A stretch of DNA of 49,493 nucleotides from Diphasiastrum complanatum (lineage: Eukaryota > Streptophyta > Lycopodiopsida > Lycopodiales > Lycopodiaceae). Below, piece by piece: positions 18,278 through 28,765 of the stretch. The position numbers and the translations under genes are program-made. The stretch's first letter is position 1. Each line of letters opens with the position of its first letter. The stretch lies in assembly GCA_029204225.1 (NCBI GenBank), contig CM055100.1, positions 45,990,347 to 46,039,839 of the forward strand, written 5' to 3'. The notes below the pieces were generated by a model. The model saw only the letters and a program-made list of their open reading frames with translations. It had not been told where the DNA came from and did not search any database.

Positions 18278-20902
18278 TTATGTAAGAGGCATGCCGCCAG
18301 GTAGTGCTTTGTGTGCCGATCTGGGAAAACGGCTATTGCGTTGGTTCTTCTGCAGATAATCTGCTAGTACTTCAGGGGCTCCCTCCTTAAGTTTGTCTTC
18401 GTACTCCCAAGAAGCCTCAATAAGTGGAGCCCGTAGCCACTTCACTAGATATTCACGTTGAACGCCAGTTCGCTTTCTATGTGTCAATATTTGTTCTGGT
18501 ACAAGCTGCCTCTTCGTATCATCAAGTGTCGTTGGTGGGTGACGGAGTTCGTGTTGCCGATCAAATCGCTCATCTGGTTTGTACCGTTTGAGTAATGAGA
18601 TATGAAACACATTGTGTATATCCAAGCTGGATGGCAGCGCTAATCGATAAGCCACTGGGTTGATCTTCTTGGTGACATAATATTGTCCCGCATAAGGTCG
18701 AGCAAACTTATGAGAAAAACCTTTTGGTAGCGCAATGTTCTTTGTGTTCAGCCATACTTGATCACCTTCCTCAAATTCCAGTTCTCGTCGATGTGGGTTT
18801 ACGTCAGCTGCCATACTCCTTTGTGACTGCTCTAAAAACGCCTTCACCTCGGTCAGCTTTGTGTGCCACTCATTGATGAATTCCTCTACAGTGGGTACTG
18901 GTGTTTCCTGCACGCCTGTAAGAAAAGAGCTTGGAACAATCGGTAGCCGACCATTGCTTATCTCGAAGGGTGCCCTTCCAGTAGATCTGTTCACTTGGTT
19001 GTTATGTGCAAACTCGAGAATATCCAAGTAGTTGACCCAATCGGATTGGTCCCAAGCGACATAATTTCGTAAATATTGTTCAATCTGTCGATTGACTCGT
19101 TCCGTTTGCCCATCTGTCTGAGGATGATACGCAGTACTGAAATTCAATCCGATTCCCACGAGGCAAAATAGACAAGTCCAAAACTTTCCGACGAACTTGG
19201 TGTCTCGGTCAGAAATAATCGTTCTAGGCAGGCCGTGGTATTTGAAAACACATTTGAAAAATAACCTTGCCACTTCTTCAGCTGTCACTGAACTCTTAGT
19301 TGGTACTAGATGAACTTGCTTTGAGAAGCGGTCAACCACCACATAAATTGAGTCGAATCCTTGGCACCGTGGTAATTGAACAATAAAATCCATGCTCACC
19401 GAATCCCATGGGTATGCTGGTACCGGTAATGGTTGGAGTAGTCCAGCCGGAGCTAGCGGTTCCACCTTCACTTGTTGACATGTCGGGCATGTTTGTACAT
19501 AGGATTCAACATCTGCCCACATACTTGGCCAATAGAAGCCTCTTTTGAGAAGTTCATACATGCGATTCACCCCTGGATGCCCGGCGGCTAGTACGTCATG
19601 ATGTTCTCGCAAGACTTTCTTCCTCAGGTTGATGTCGTCTGGGACATATACTCTGCGTTGTTTATAAACAACCATTTGATCTTTCCAAGTGAAATGTTTA
19701 TGAGGCTTTCTCAGCTGGAATTCGATCATTAAGTCCTTCGCCAACGCATCTACACCATAATTCTCTCTGATTTCTTGGAGTAGGCCAGTCACCTGAGTTG
19801 TCACTGTTGCCATCAAGTGTTCCTGTCTACTTAGTGCGTCCGCCACCACATTGTTCTTTCCCGCTGTGTGTAAAATGTCTATATTGAATTTTGAGAGAAA
19901 GTTTTGCCATCGCATTTGCTTTGGCGTGAGCATACCTTGGGATGAGAAGTACTTGAGTGATACATTATCAATGAACGCCTTAAAGGGTTTTCCTGCCACA
20001 TAATGTCTCCAATGCTCCACTGCTTGGACTACTGCGACCATTTCTTTTTCATGAGTTGGCCATCGTCGCTCTACGTCACTCAATTTCTTTGAAAAATATG
20101 CAACAGGTTTTCCGTCTTGCATCAGCACGGCCCCAATAGCAAAGTTCGACGCATCTGTATGTATTTCAAAAGGTTTGCTAAAGTCTGATAAGGCAAGGAT
20201 GGGTTCTTGAGTGATCCGTCGTTTTAGTTCTTGGAACGCTGCTTCACATTCCGGTGTCCATGTCATCTTCAGATGAGTCTTGGTCTGCTCCAACAGTGGT
20301 GCCACAATTTTGCTAAATGCCTCAATGAATCTCCTGTAAAAGTTACATAAGCCCACAAAGGATTTGATGCCATGAACAGTTTTAGGTGCTAGCCAATCCA
20401 AGATAGCCTTGATCTTCTTAGGATCCATTCGAATCCGTCCGTGGCCTATAACATGTCCAAGGAAGTCAACTTTCTCCACCACAAACTCACATTTCTCTCT
20501 TTTCGCGAACAAGCAGTTCCTCCTCAGTCGTTGGAGAACTGTCCTTAAATGTTGAATGTGATCTTTAAGGTTCCGACTAAATACTAATATGTCATCAATG
20601 TACACAATGACGAATTCATCCAGGCAGTCTTGAAATATATTGTTCATCAACGTGCAAAAAGTGGCTGGTGCGTTTGTTAGACCGAATGGCATCACCAGGA
20701 ACTCGTGACTTCCGTACCGCGTTCGAAACGCCGTTTTGTGCTCATCACCTTTAGCTATTCGAATTTGATGATATCCAGATCTGAGATCTATTCGGCTAAA
20801 GTATTTGACATGTTTGAGTTGGTCGAATAGGTCATCAATTCTAGGCATGGGGTACTTGTTCTTGATGGTACTCTTGTTAAGCATGCGATAATCCACACAC
20901 AT
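18278..20902 (-). CDS. Chromovirus Pol: RT, RNase H, integrase and chromodomain
   Basis: The 874-codon frame covers most of a Ty3/gypsy Pol. [27 protein letters not shown], and the catalytic YIDD at residues 101-104. RNase H: D250 (HTDAS), E286 and D355 (VADALSR); the usual TDH motif reads IDN here (312). Integrase: zinc-binding H434/H442 and C472/C475, then D505 (SMDF), D565 (ISDRD) and E601 (GQTERVNRQ). A degenerate GPY/F-like module follows near 730-745. A chromodomain at about 800-845 (EYLVKW ... EASWE) would steer integration to modified histone H3. The ATG at 20902 follows a stop that interrupts the polyprotein, so this is not a native start. Apart from that stop the frame is intact, which suggests recent activity. 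Confidence 0.93.
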   Translation of the reverse strand: MCVDYRMLNKSTIKNKYPMPRIDDLFDQLKHVKYFSRIDLRSGYHQIRIAKGDEHKTAFRTRYGSHEFLVMPFGLTNAPATFCTLMNNIFQDCLDEFVIVYIDDILVFSRNLKDHIQHLRTVLQRLRRNCLFAKREKCEFVVEKVDFLGHVIGHGRIRMDPKKIKAILDWLAPKTVHGIKSFVGLCNFYRRFIEAFSKIVAPLLEQTKTHLKMTWTPECEAAFQELKRRITQEPILALSDFSKPFEIHTDASNFAIGAVLMQDGKPVAYFSKKLSDVERRWPTHEKEMVAVVQAVEHWRHYVAGKPFKAFIDNVSLKYFSSQGMLTPKQMRWQNFLSKFNIDILHTAGKNNVVADALSRQEHLMATVTTQVTGLLQEIRENYGVDALAKDLMIEFQLRKPHKHFTWKDQMVVYKQRRVYVPDDINLRKKVLREHHDVLAAGHPGVNRMYELLKRGFYWPSMWADVESYVQTCPTCQQVKVEPLAPAGLLQPLPVPAYPWDSVSMDFIVQLPRCQGFDSIYVVVDRFSKQVHLVPTKSSVTAEEVARLFFKCVFKYHGLPRTIISDRDTKFVGKFWTCLFCLVGIGLNFSTAYHPQTDGQTERVNRQIEQYLRNYVAWDQSDWVNYLDILEFAHNNQVNRSTGRAPFEISNGRLPIVPSSFLTGVQETPVPTVEEFINEWHTKLTEVKAFLEQSQRSMAADVNPHRRELEFEEGDQVWLNTKNIALPKGFSHKFARPYAGQYYVTKKINPVAYRLALPSSLDIHNVFHISLLKRYKPDERFDRQHELRHPPTTLDDTKRQLVPEQILTHRKRTGVQREYLVKWLRAPLIEASWEYEDKLKEGAPEVLADYLQKNQRNSRFPRSAHKALPGGMPLT

Positions 20903-21760
20903 TCAAAGAGTTTTGTCTGCCTTTTCCACGAACAACACTGGGGCTCCAAAAGGTGAAGCGCTAGGTCTAATAAAACCTTTGTCTATCAATTCACCAAGTT
21001 GTCGTTTCAGTTCCGCCAACTCTTCTTGTGACATTCTGTAGGGTGCTCGTGAAGTTGGCTTTGTTCCTGGTACCAACTCAATTTTATGGTCCACTGGTCT
21101 TCGAGGAGGTAGCTTAGCTGGGAGTTCCTCCGGGAACACATCGCTAAATTCTTCTAACAGATCTGCCACTTCTTTTGGCAAGTTTTCTTGTCGCACGCTT
21201 TTCCCTTCTGGGACTTCTCGACAGATACAAAGAAAGCACTTTGACCTTTTCCCTTTCGCCATTCTTTTCATCACTAATGCTGCAACCAGATTTTGTTCAA
21301 TATCGGTATCCTTAGCATTTCCTCCGGGCAGGGCTTTTGTCACGCAGATTTGTCCCTTATAATCCAAGAGGGCCAAGTTTGAGCTCCTACCCAAAACTGC
21401 GATACAATGTTCATTTAACCAAGGGAGGCCCAAAATCACATCAAAGGCATCCATCTCTAAAATCACAAAGCTAAGTTTAGCCTTCCATCTTCCAATCTGC
21501 ACCGGGATGTTCAATGTCGCTTTGTCTGCATCTAGTGCTGCCTTCGCTGTTTCTACCTTGAGAGTAGATGTAACATTCCTGGTCGGCAAGCTGAATTGTT
21601 CCACTACGCTCCTTGAGATATAGTTATGTGAAGCTCCGGAGTCGATCATGAAATCTGACTTCCTCCCCGCGATCTTTCCTGATAAGAATAACAATCTTGA
21701 ACCAATCTTGGGGGTTGCCCCATGGAAGTTCCTTTCCATACTTGTGCGTCGTCCACTCAT
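20903..21760 (-). CDS. Chromovirus protease and N-terminal RT region, ended by an in-frame stop; gag missing
   Basis: 285 codons. Retropepsin active site DSGAS at residues 40-44 (FMIDSGASHNYI) and the ILGLPWL strand at 109-115 show an aspartic protease. From about residue 205 the pre-RT segment follows (ELPAKLPPRRPVDHKIEL; FIRPSASPFGAPVLFVEKADKTL). The frame stops at TGA (20905-20903) and resumes at once with M-C-V-D-Y. Chromoviruses normally read KTLRMCVDYR, so one CGA to TGA change accounts for it. Upstream of the protease a Gag of about 300 residues with a zinc knuckle is expected, but the frame starts abruptly (MSGRRTSMERNFHG) at the end of the non-coding leader. Confidence 0.9.
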   Translation of the reverse strand: MSGRRTSMERNFHGATPKIGSRLLFLSGKIAGRKSDFMIDSGASHNYISRSVVEQFSLPTRNVTSTLKVETAKAALDADKATLNIPVQIGRWKAKLSFVILEMDAFDVILGLPWLNEHCIAVLGRSSNLALLDYKGQICVTKALPGGNAKDTDIEQNLVAALVMKRMAKGKRSKCFLCICREVPEGKSVRQENLPKEVADLLEEFSDVFPEELPAKLPPRRPVDHKIELVPGTKPTSRAPYRMSQEELAELKRQLGELIDKGFIRPSASPFGAPVLFVEKADKTL

Positions 21761-22475
21761 AAATGTAAGCTCCTCTCACAACTCCCAACTAGATCAGATC
21801 ACCTAGATCAAAAGAAGTAGTCAGGGATAATTCAGGTCCAGGCAAGCACACCACAAACGAACATACCAACCAAAGCTAAACAGAGGATCCCTCTCAAGTC
21901 ACATTCCCCTTGAGACCGGACGTAGGATCTTTGCCTAGCCGCGCCCACACAAATCTATCACAGAATTAGTCCACGGGGAAACATCCATCCAACCATCCGT
22001 GCTTTCACCATTAAGCAGCACATTGCCTCAGTCACGCCCCACCACTTTTTGGTCGATAGCCCTTATAGCTAAACGATCGGCAGCTATCCCGCACCGGCAG
22101 CTAACCACCCGTGCTTTACACCCGAATTCGAGCAGCATCTCTGTATCAATGGTTAACCCGTACAGTTCGAATATGTCGCCCCGCACCCCACAAGGTACAG
22201 ACCGTGCTTTCACCTACCTAGGCAGCACTTTGCCTCATCCGTCCTACGTGCAGACAGCGCCAGGCCCGAACCGCGAGAACTGACCGTGCTTACACCTCGA
22301 GGGCAACACTTTGACTCATCAAGTCCCCCGTTCTGCCGACCACCCCGACCGTGGACGCACCCGTGCTTACACTGTGGGTAGCACCTTGCGCAACGGTTGT
22401 CCTGACAAATCCCAAAAACGTGGCCATCCCTGTGAGACTTGCGTAGCTGACCGGCTAGTCGGCTCTGATACCACA
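21753..22475 (-). other. Leader of G with primer site and five serial hairpins
   Basis: On the minus strand TGTGGTATCAGAGCC lies beside the LTR at 22475. Five short inverted repeats of the type GTGCT ... AGCAC follow: 21999-22021, 22111-22138 (arm AGCAT), 22204-22228, 22286-22309 (arm AACAC) and 22363-22384. The same series occurs in the duplicated leader (16640-17030) and in element F (23805-24190). Several short frames cross this region, but they start in the primer site and differ in length between copies, so I do not call genes. Confidence 0.8.
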
Positions 22476-23392
22476 TGTTGCGCCGGCGCCTCAAAGGGCG
22501 CTGGGACTTGAGCGATTTCCCCAACACGCGCTTAAGTCTAACATTCATCCATCATGCACTTACGTAAAAGCCAACTCAGAAACGTAACAAGCTTAACCAT
22601 TCAGACTTAAGAAACTGGGATCCCAACCAACCCGAAAGCCAACTCAGAATCCGTCTCCAAAAGGTAACCAAAGGCAAAGACAAGCCACACATGAAACCCA
22701 AGGCATAGTGGTTGCCAAACTGACCAATTGGCATAGTGGCAAGCCCCATGTCGATGACAGGGACCCTTAGGCGCCAGCGACGCAAAAAGGTTGTAGTAAG
22801 GGTCCTTCCACTTGGACCAGTCCCGAAGGCGAAACCGAAATGGTAATCATCCCCAAGGATCAACTTTATTAGATTTGGAAGAGGTTACATTCATACATAG
22901 ACTGACCGGTCTCGGGGCCACCAACACGTGCTGGGCATTGTGCCTGGCTCGTGCTGGTAGAGGGAGCTGAGACCTGGCGACTGGATTCCTGGCGCTGGTT
23001 GAGCTGCCCAAGTTTCTGTCTGCCAGACTCCCCCTATAGTTCTGCTGTGATTCGGCGCACCCCCTCTGTTCTGAAACATAGTGCTTTCTGGTAAAGCACG
23101 TTTTTTGGGACTTAGTTTTTATTTTGCTGATTAAGCCTGGCAAGCCTGGCAGAATCAGTCTGGCTCCCGGACATGGGTCCCGGGAGCCGTTCTGATGGCA
23201 GAATCAACTTGCTTCCTGACTAGGCCATGACTCGAGCTCCAGAGCTAGCTCATGACTTGTGACTACTTGACTGGCTCACCACAAGTCGGAGGCTCAGTCC
23301 TTGACATTCTAACTTGCTCTGGGACCTTAGGGAGTGTCACCCCTTAGAGTCTTACAGGGCACGTTGGGTGCACCTGAGTCAGCTTTACAACA
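22476..23392 (-). repeat. 5' LTR of G
   Basis: 917-bp LTR nearly identical to 17119-18036, with scattered substitutions and one short indel (about 22613). It ends at the TSD TTGCG (23393-23397). Confidence 0.93.
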
Positions 23393-24280
23393 TTGCGTCT
23401 GGTGGGCGTTGTCGCAAATGAAACTAACCCAAGAAACAGGCTAGCCATCCATCCTTTGCAAACATTGAGTCGTTTCGTTGTCGTTCACGTGTGAGTACTT
23501 GAACTGCAAATCCGCCCCACAGATTCTGTAGTCCTCTTTGTTTGATGGTATTAGCCTTCAAAAGAAAAGGTTCCTTCTCGAGCCATCAGCTCCTTGTATC
23601 ACAAGCAATCATGCAAACCAGGCAAAGCACGAGTACTAAGACTCACCACGAATACGTACAAGTAAGACACTCAGGCAGGTTTACTAACAAGTAACAAAGA
23701 CAAGATCCCCCTTTGAGATGGTCCTGCTAACGGACCTTTGCCTGGCCGCGCCCATACAAATCGATCACGGAATCAGCCCACATAGGACACCCCTCCAACT
23801 ATCCGTGCTTTCACCATTAAGCAGCACATTGCCTCAGTCACGCCCCACCACTTTTTGGACGATAGCCCTTATAGCTAAACGATCGGCAGCTATCCCGCAC
23901 CGGCAGCTAACCACCCGTGCTTTACACCCGAATTCGAGCAACATCTCTGTATCAATGGTTAACCCGTACAGTTCGAATATGTTGCCCCGCACCCCACAAG
24001 GTACAGACCGTGCTTTCACCTCCCTAGGCAGCACTTTGTCTCATCCGTCCTACGTGCAGACAACGCCAGGCCCGAACCGCGAGAACTGACCGTGCTTACA
24101 CCTCAAGGGCAGCACCTTGACTCATCAAGTCCCCCGTTCTGTCGACCACCCCGACCGTGGACGCACCCGTGCTTACACTGTGGGCAGCACCTTGCACAAC
24201 AGTTGTCTTGATGAACCCCAAACCATGGCCATTTCTGTGAGATCCGCATAGCTGACCGGCCAGTCGGCTCTGATACCATA
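23393..24280 (-). other. Internal region of element F, right part: leader and primer site
   Basis: 23393-23530 completes the second copy of the 250-bp duplication split by G. From about 23700 to 24280 the sequence is closely similar to the leader of G, including the five hairpins (first arm 23805-23809, last arm 24186-24190; here the fourth hairpin is intact). TATGGTATCAGAGCC sits next to the LTR on the minus strand. No coding region is visible. Confidence 0.85.
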
Positions 24281-25525
24281 TGTAGCGCAGGCATCCCAAA
24301 GGGAGCCGGGAACCACGACTTAGCTTCCCAGCCTTCAACTCTTGCCATCCGAACCCACTTGACATACAAGCAGCCAACTCGCCAACAACGATCAGACTTA
24401 ACCAACTTGAAGTTCCGAGGACCAACATTGAGATCCAACCTGGCGCCATGCCAGATCGGGGGTCCCGATGTGGGTGACTTCCCTCCAAGCAAGCCGCCCG
24501 ACATACATCAAACTTAACCAACTCGAAGCTTCGTTACAAACGAGTAACATCCATTCCAAGCAAGCGGTCTGACTTACATCAGACTTAACCAACTGAAAGC
24601 TTCGTCACGAGCGCTGGAAGCCAACCTGGTGGCACGCCAGACTGGACAGCCATAAACAGGTAACATCCACCCAAGCAAGCCATCCAACTCAGCCGACAGG
24701 TTAGAGCCCGTTCCCCAAGAGCTTAACCCATTCACGTTCATGCAAGGAACACTCAGAACCACAAGCCGCGACAGATATGGAAACAACCAGTTTCTGGACC
24801 AAATGGTCCCGACAGCATACCGCTGGCGCCACGAACCGAATGGTCCCGACGGCATACCGCTGGCGTCCCGGGATACGACCCTCAGCTATGTGCCAAGTTA
24901 AAAATTTTGAAAGCGGCCTTACAACTGGCGCTTTTACCGAACACTGAAACCCAGAAGGTAATCAGAGTCAGTTTGAGGAAAATCCCACTTTATTGATAAA
25001 TCTAAGAAGGTTACATTTCAAGTGTGTGACCGACCCTAGTCTCCGGGGCACTAGCATGCCAAGGCGAGAGCCATGACAACATTCCAGCAAGGGAGGCTGA
25101 GACTTGGTTGGAGCTCGTCCTGAGTCGCAATCCGCACTCCCCTATAGTATTGGTGTGATTCGGCACCCCCCCTCATACCAAGCACTCTACCCAAGCTGGT
25201 AAAGCACGTTTTTCTCTCTCTAGGATTTTCTCTTTCTAGAAAGTCATTTTCTCTCTCTAGATTTTATTGATCCCCAGGCTTCCTTTAATCATGCCTAGAT
25301 CGTGTGAGGTGATTGCACATCGATCTGAGCTCTCTGGACTTCGCTAGATCCGATCAAAGATTTTCAGCCATAGGAACTTGGCGCCGGCTGGATTCTGGTC
25401 ACAGTGGCGTCGGGAGCGGCGCCGGCGCCGTTGGCGCCGGGAGCAGCAGGGGCGCTACTGGCGCCGGGGACATAGCTGGCGCCGATGGTGCCGGAAGTAA
25501 AGCTTGTAAAGGTAGCTTTACAACA
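24281..25525 (-). repeat. 5' LTR of element F
   Basis: 1245-bp partner of 12969-14212. In the GC-rich end several GGCGCC sites have become GGCGTC or GGTGCC, the expected result of CpG decay. Followed by the TSD ACTGC at 25526-25530. Confidence 0.93.
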
Positions 25526-25530
25526 ACTGC

Positions 25531-26450
25531 CCTTTCCTTTGAGGTCTTGAAACTGATCTTCGATGAAGATGACATCCCGGCTAGTGAATATATTTGACTC
25601 GATGGGATCGAACAATTTGTAGGCTTGATTTGAAGTAGTGTAGCTGATGAAAACACACTTGATACTTTGGAAGTCGAGCTTCTTCCGAGATCACGAGCAA
25701 TTTGCGCAAAAGCAGTACATCCAAAAACTTGTAAGTTTGATAAAGAAGATTTGGTACCTATCCAAACTTCGAATGGTGTTTTGTTTGAGAGGCCTTTAGT
25801 AGGACATCTGTTTTGAATATAGGTTGTTGTTGAAACAGCTTCAACCTAGAAGGACTTTGGAAGTATCACATGTGATAACATGCGCTTTTCCAATTCAACT
25901 AAGGTTCTGTTCTTTCTCTCAGCAAGACCATTTGACTGAGGTGAATAGGAAGTGATGTATTGTTGTTCAATGCCGTTGTTAAGGCAGTAGTCCTTGAATT
26001 CGTTGGAGATGTATTCTCCCCCGTTATCTGACCTCACTGCTTTGATTCGTTTGACAGTTTGATTCTCAACATGCTCTTTGAATTGTCTGAATTTGATGAA
26101 AGCCTCTGATTTCTGTTTAATGAAATAAACAACTGTTCTTTTGGAGAATTTGTCAATAAAGGTAATAAAGTACTTTGCATTTAGCAATGAAGGAGTTTGC
26201 ATAGGTCCACATATATCTGTATGAACAACATCTAACAGATCTTTTGCTACATGCATATGGTTTGATCTAAAAGGAATCATAGTCTCATTTCCAAAGATAC
26301 AGCTATGATAGACAAGGAGATCGACCTTACCAAAAGGATAGTCGAGATCAAGAACCATGGATTGTTTGGTCATGTTCAAAATAGATGCATGATTCACATG
26401 TCCTAAGCGATGATGTCATAGTTATGCTTTATTGACTAGAATAGAGGTCT
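25531..26450 (-). pseudogene. Copia element E, integrase
   Basis: The frame 26397-25846 holds most of the integrase core: VVHTDICGPM (first Asp), AVRSDNGGEY (second Asp), then SPQSNGLAERKNR with the Glu. Upstream the zinc-binding part is degraded. From 25846 down to 25531 broken frames give the C-terminal segment found in copia integrases (PFEVWIGTKSSLSNLQVFGC). The enzyme would join element cDNA to host DNA. Stops near 25846 and 26400 show it is dead. It is cut at 25530 by the insertion of F. Confidence 0.9.
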
Positions 26451-27699
26451 AGACTTAGAATAACAGTGTGCCAATCTATATAAGTAGTCATGCCTCTTGC
26501 CAAGTGCAAGGATCTTATCACTCCTATCAATAATTTTGCATTGATCAGATTCGAATTCTACCTTATGTCTTAAATCTGTAATTCTACTCACTGATAATAA
26601 ATTTGTAGAGAGTTTAGAAACATATAAAACCTTTGATAGTAATTTGAATTGATCATGCTGGAATCACAATCTTACAGTAACTTCACCTTCAATAGTGTGA
26701 GTACTATTGTCACCAAGATGAACAAATTTCTTCATTCTGTAAGGAGTGTAGGAGTTGAAGATCTCACATTGATTGGTCATATGTTGAGTTGCTCCAGAAT
26801 CCAGAAACCATGAATCATCCAAAAATGCGCTTTGATCTTTGACCATGAATGCGCCTTCGTCTACTTCGACCTGGGGAGATGATGAGACTGCGTTTGCTTG
26901 TTGATCAGGTTGCTTGGCTGTGTTCTTCACTTGGAGAATTCGACAATCCTTGATCTCATGGTTATTTCGCTTGCAATACTTGCAAAACATCTTCTTCTTC
27001 GATTCTGGATTCGATGATTGTTCTTGATCTTGAGTCTATTTCTGATTCGTTGCAGCTTTCTTGGAGCTTTTCTGCTTCTGTCGCTTTGAACCTTTGTTGA
27101 CAAATAGAGCCTAAGATAAAGAAGTAGACAAAGTGTCTTGACTTCTTCTATTGTCTTCTTGGACCAACATAGTGATAACTCTAGTAAGAGTTAAATTTGA
27201 GCATGTCGATATGATCATCACCTAGTTCTCACATGTAGAGGGCAAGCTTGAGAGCAATGTCATAATTGCGTCTTGATTATCTATGACTGATCCGACAGCG
27301 GCCATCTGTTGCAAAAGATTCTTAAACTGGTTAATGTGACTCTGAAGATAATCACCAGTAGACATTTTGAATGTGAAGAATTTCCTTCGTAGATGTAACT
27401 TAGTAGTTACATCCCTCACATCATATAGTGAGTTCAAAATGTCCCAAACGTCTCTAGACGTTTTAGCTTCAACTATGTGTCCGATCTGTGTATCTGATAT
27501 ATTGAGGATAATAAGCGTGAAAGCTTTACCATCCTTCGATTTCCAATTTGAGTCGTCGGCTTCACGTTTTACTTCTATACCTGTGACAACATCCCATAAT
27601 TCGTTGGCGATACAAGGTCTTCATCTTAAATTTTCACAAATGATAATTGGATCCATTCAGCTTGTCTACGATAAGACCGGCTTTACTTTGAGAATCCAT
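26451..27699 (-). pseudogene. Copia element E, gag and protease
   Basis: On the minus strand a Gag begins at the ATG at 27699 (MDSQSKAG, then LNGSNYHL followed by a stop where a Trp codon is usual). UBN2-like Gag continues in pieces (DVWDILNSLYD; 27437-27222: KLHLRRKFFTFKM, LLQQMAAVGSVI). The zinc knuckle CKYCKRNNHEIKDC starts near 26984, and the retropepsin site WFLDSGATQHM lies in the frame 26990-26664. Frameshifts and stops interrupt it. Confidence 0.88.
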
Positions 27700-27850
27700 C
27701 TGGAACTTAGTCTATCGATTGTGTCGATGATGATAAGATGTAGTAATGCCAACAATAAGAAATCAATTCTCTGATATTGAAAGGCTGAAAAGAACTAAAG
27801 AGTATGATATCGACTTGATATCGCAAAAGATATGAAGTATTAGAGCTTTC

Positions 27851-27950
27851 GCTCTGATATCATATTGGAATCAGATAAAGAATAATGATTTTGCTCTGAT
27901 ACCATGTGGGTATCAGATTAAAGAGTAATAATTATGCTCTGATACCATGT
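27851..27950 (-). repeat. Triplicated primer-binding-site region of element E
   Basis: GCTCTGATACCATGT-type segments start at 27851 (degenerate), 27893 and 27936, a period of 42-43 bp. Their complement TGGTATCAGAGC is the initiator-tRNA primer site. Between them, TCTGATACC and GGTATCAGA form a perfect 9-bp stem with a 5-nt loop at about 27896-27918. The last copy abuts the LTR end (TGTCGG at 27948 on the plus strand). Confidence 0.8.
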
Positions 27951-28225
27951 CGGAAAGTGGTATGTGCAAAAGATAGGTCTAGCTCGAAAAGAGAATGAAT
28001 GAAAATAATTCATGTGTCTAGAAAAAAAACTTTTTGTGCATGGCGGAATAAACTATCTTCATCTTTCCAATGCATGACTACGCCTATCAATTTCAAACAA
28101 GACAATAGTATAAATTACGTTAGTAACTAGCTTTGAAATTGTCAGTACTATAGTGATTACATAGCCAAACAATTAGGCATAAAAAATTTATCCAGTTCTT
28201 GATAGCCTTCGATGAGATATACATC
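27948..28225 (-). repeat. 5' LTR of element E, 3' part (other end not defined)
   Basis: On the minus strand the sequence ends CTTTCCGACA just before the primer site, the expected LTR end. The other end is not visible, and sequence of an older plus-strand copia fragment starts near 28230, so the LTR is probably truncated. Confidence 0.55.
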
Positions 28226-28229
28226 ATGT

Positions 28230-28765
28230 ACATTCTAGCCCCTTGTTCAAGATCCCAAGATAGTTCAAAAAGAAATCCAATCGACAGAGGCCATGAACCA
28301 AGAATATTATTGTCTCATAAAAAAACAAACATGGATCCTGATTGACGGTTTTGAGAGGAGAAAATTCATTGACTGTAAATGGATCTAAGAAAAAAGTTCA
28401 CCCCTGATATATTTCCAAGTGGAAGGCTGGACTAGTGGCCAAAGGCTTTTCACAAATTCTTGAAGTTGATTAGACTGAACACTCAATGTAATGGTCAAAA
28501 TTACTTTTGTGAGTTATGCACTTGTTGTTATAGATGTTGCAAAGATTTTTTAAATTCATCAAGTGGATGTGAAGAGTGTCTTTTTGAATGGATACATTCA
28601 AGAAGAGATTTATATAAAGTATCCTAAAAAATTTGCTAATTTAGATGTTGAGCATCAAGTATGCATGATACATAAATCCCTTTATGGCTTAAGAAAAGAT
28701 CCCGTTGGCCAAGTTGTCTCAAATTTTCTCATCCTCTACTTTTGCCTCACCCTTAAGAGTTAAAA
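28230..28765 (+). pseudogene. Old copia RT fragment
   Basis: Heavily broken plus-strand frames resemble the N-terminal half of a copia reverse transcriptase. The best part is 28563-28700: MDVKSVFLNGYIQEEIYIKYP followed by KSLYGLRKDPVGQ (normally KALYGLKQAPRAW). Upstream pieces fit the CKWVF and ARLVAKGF blocks with stops between. It is more decayed than E and is not connected to it. Confidence 0.75.

Larger units (their letters stand above)
15918..23392 (-). mobile_element. Element complex G: chromovirus (Ty3/gypsy) with three LTR copies
   Basis: On the minus strand the order is: LTR (23392-22476), primer site and leader (22475-21761), protease to chromodomain ORFs (21760-18278), polypurine tract (about 18050-18037), LTR (18036-17119), a second primer site and leader (17118-16396), and a partial LTR (16395-15918). 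TTGCG flanks the whole (15913-15917, 23393-23397), so it is a single insertion or a product of recombination inside one. The second internal region is almost all deleted. No gag is present. Confidence 0.92.
12964..25530 (-). mobile_element. Element F: large non-coding LTR element (LARD-like), interrupted by G
   Basis: Two direct LTRs of about 1.24 kb (12969-14212 and 24281-25525) begin TGTAGCGCAGG and end GCTTTACAACA on the plus strand. ACTGC duplicates flank them (12964-12968, 25526-25530). Orientation is minus: TATGGTATCAGAGCC (24280-24266) is the primer site beside the right LTR, and a G/A-rich tract (AAAGGTGGGGTGGA on the minus strand) lies beside the left LTR at 14213-14226. Without element G the internal region is about 2.6 kb and I find no gag or pol in it, so it is non-autonomous. 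It shares leader, LTR blocks and 3' end with chromovirus G, the likely source of its enzymes. Confidence 0.9.

Noticed and set aside
20903-20905. Programmed stop-codon readthrough between protease and RT
   Set aside because: The usual codon here is Arg and a CpG transition explains the stop; no readthrough context could be shown.
22210-22548. Cys-rich minus-strand frame (WYQSRLAGQL, then CARCYPQCKHGC) as a small Gag or zinc protein
   Set aside because: It starts in the LTR and crosses the primer site (TGGTATCAGAGC reads WYQS), and its cysteines come from the hairpin repeats. The same artefact appears at 16853-17191 and 24096-24521.
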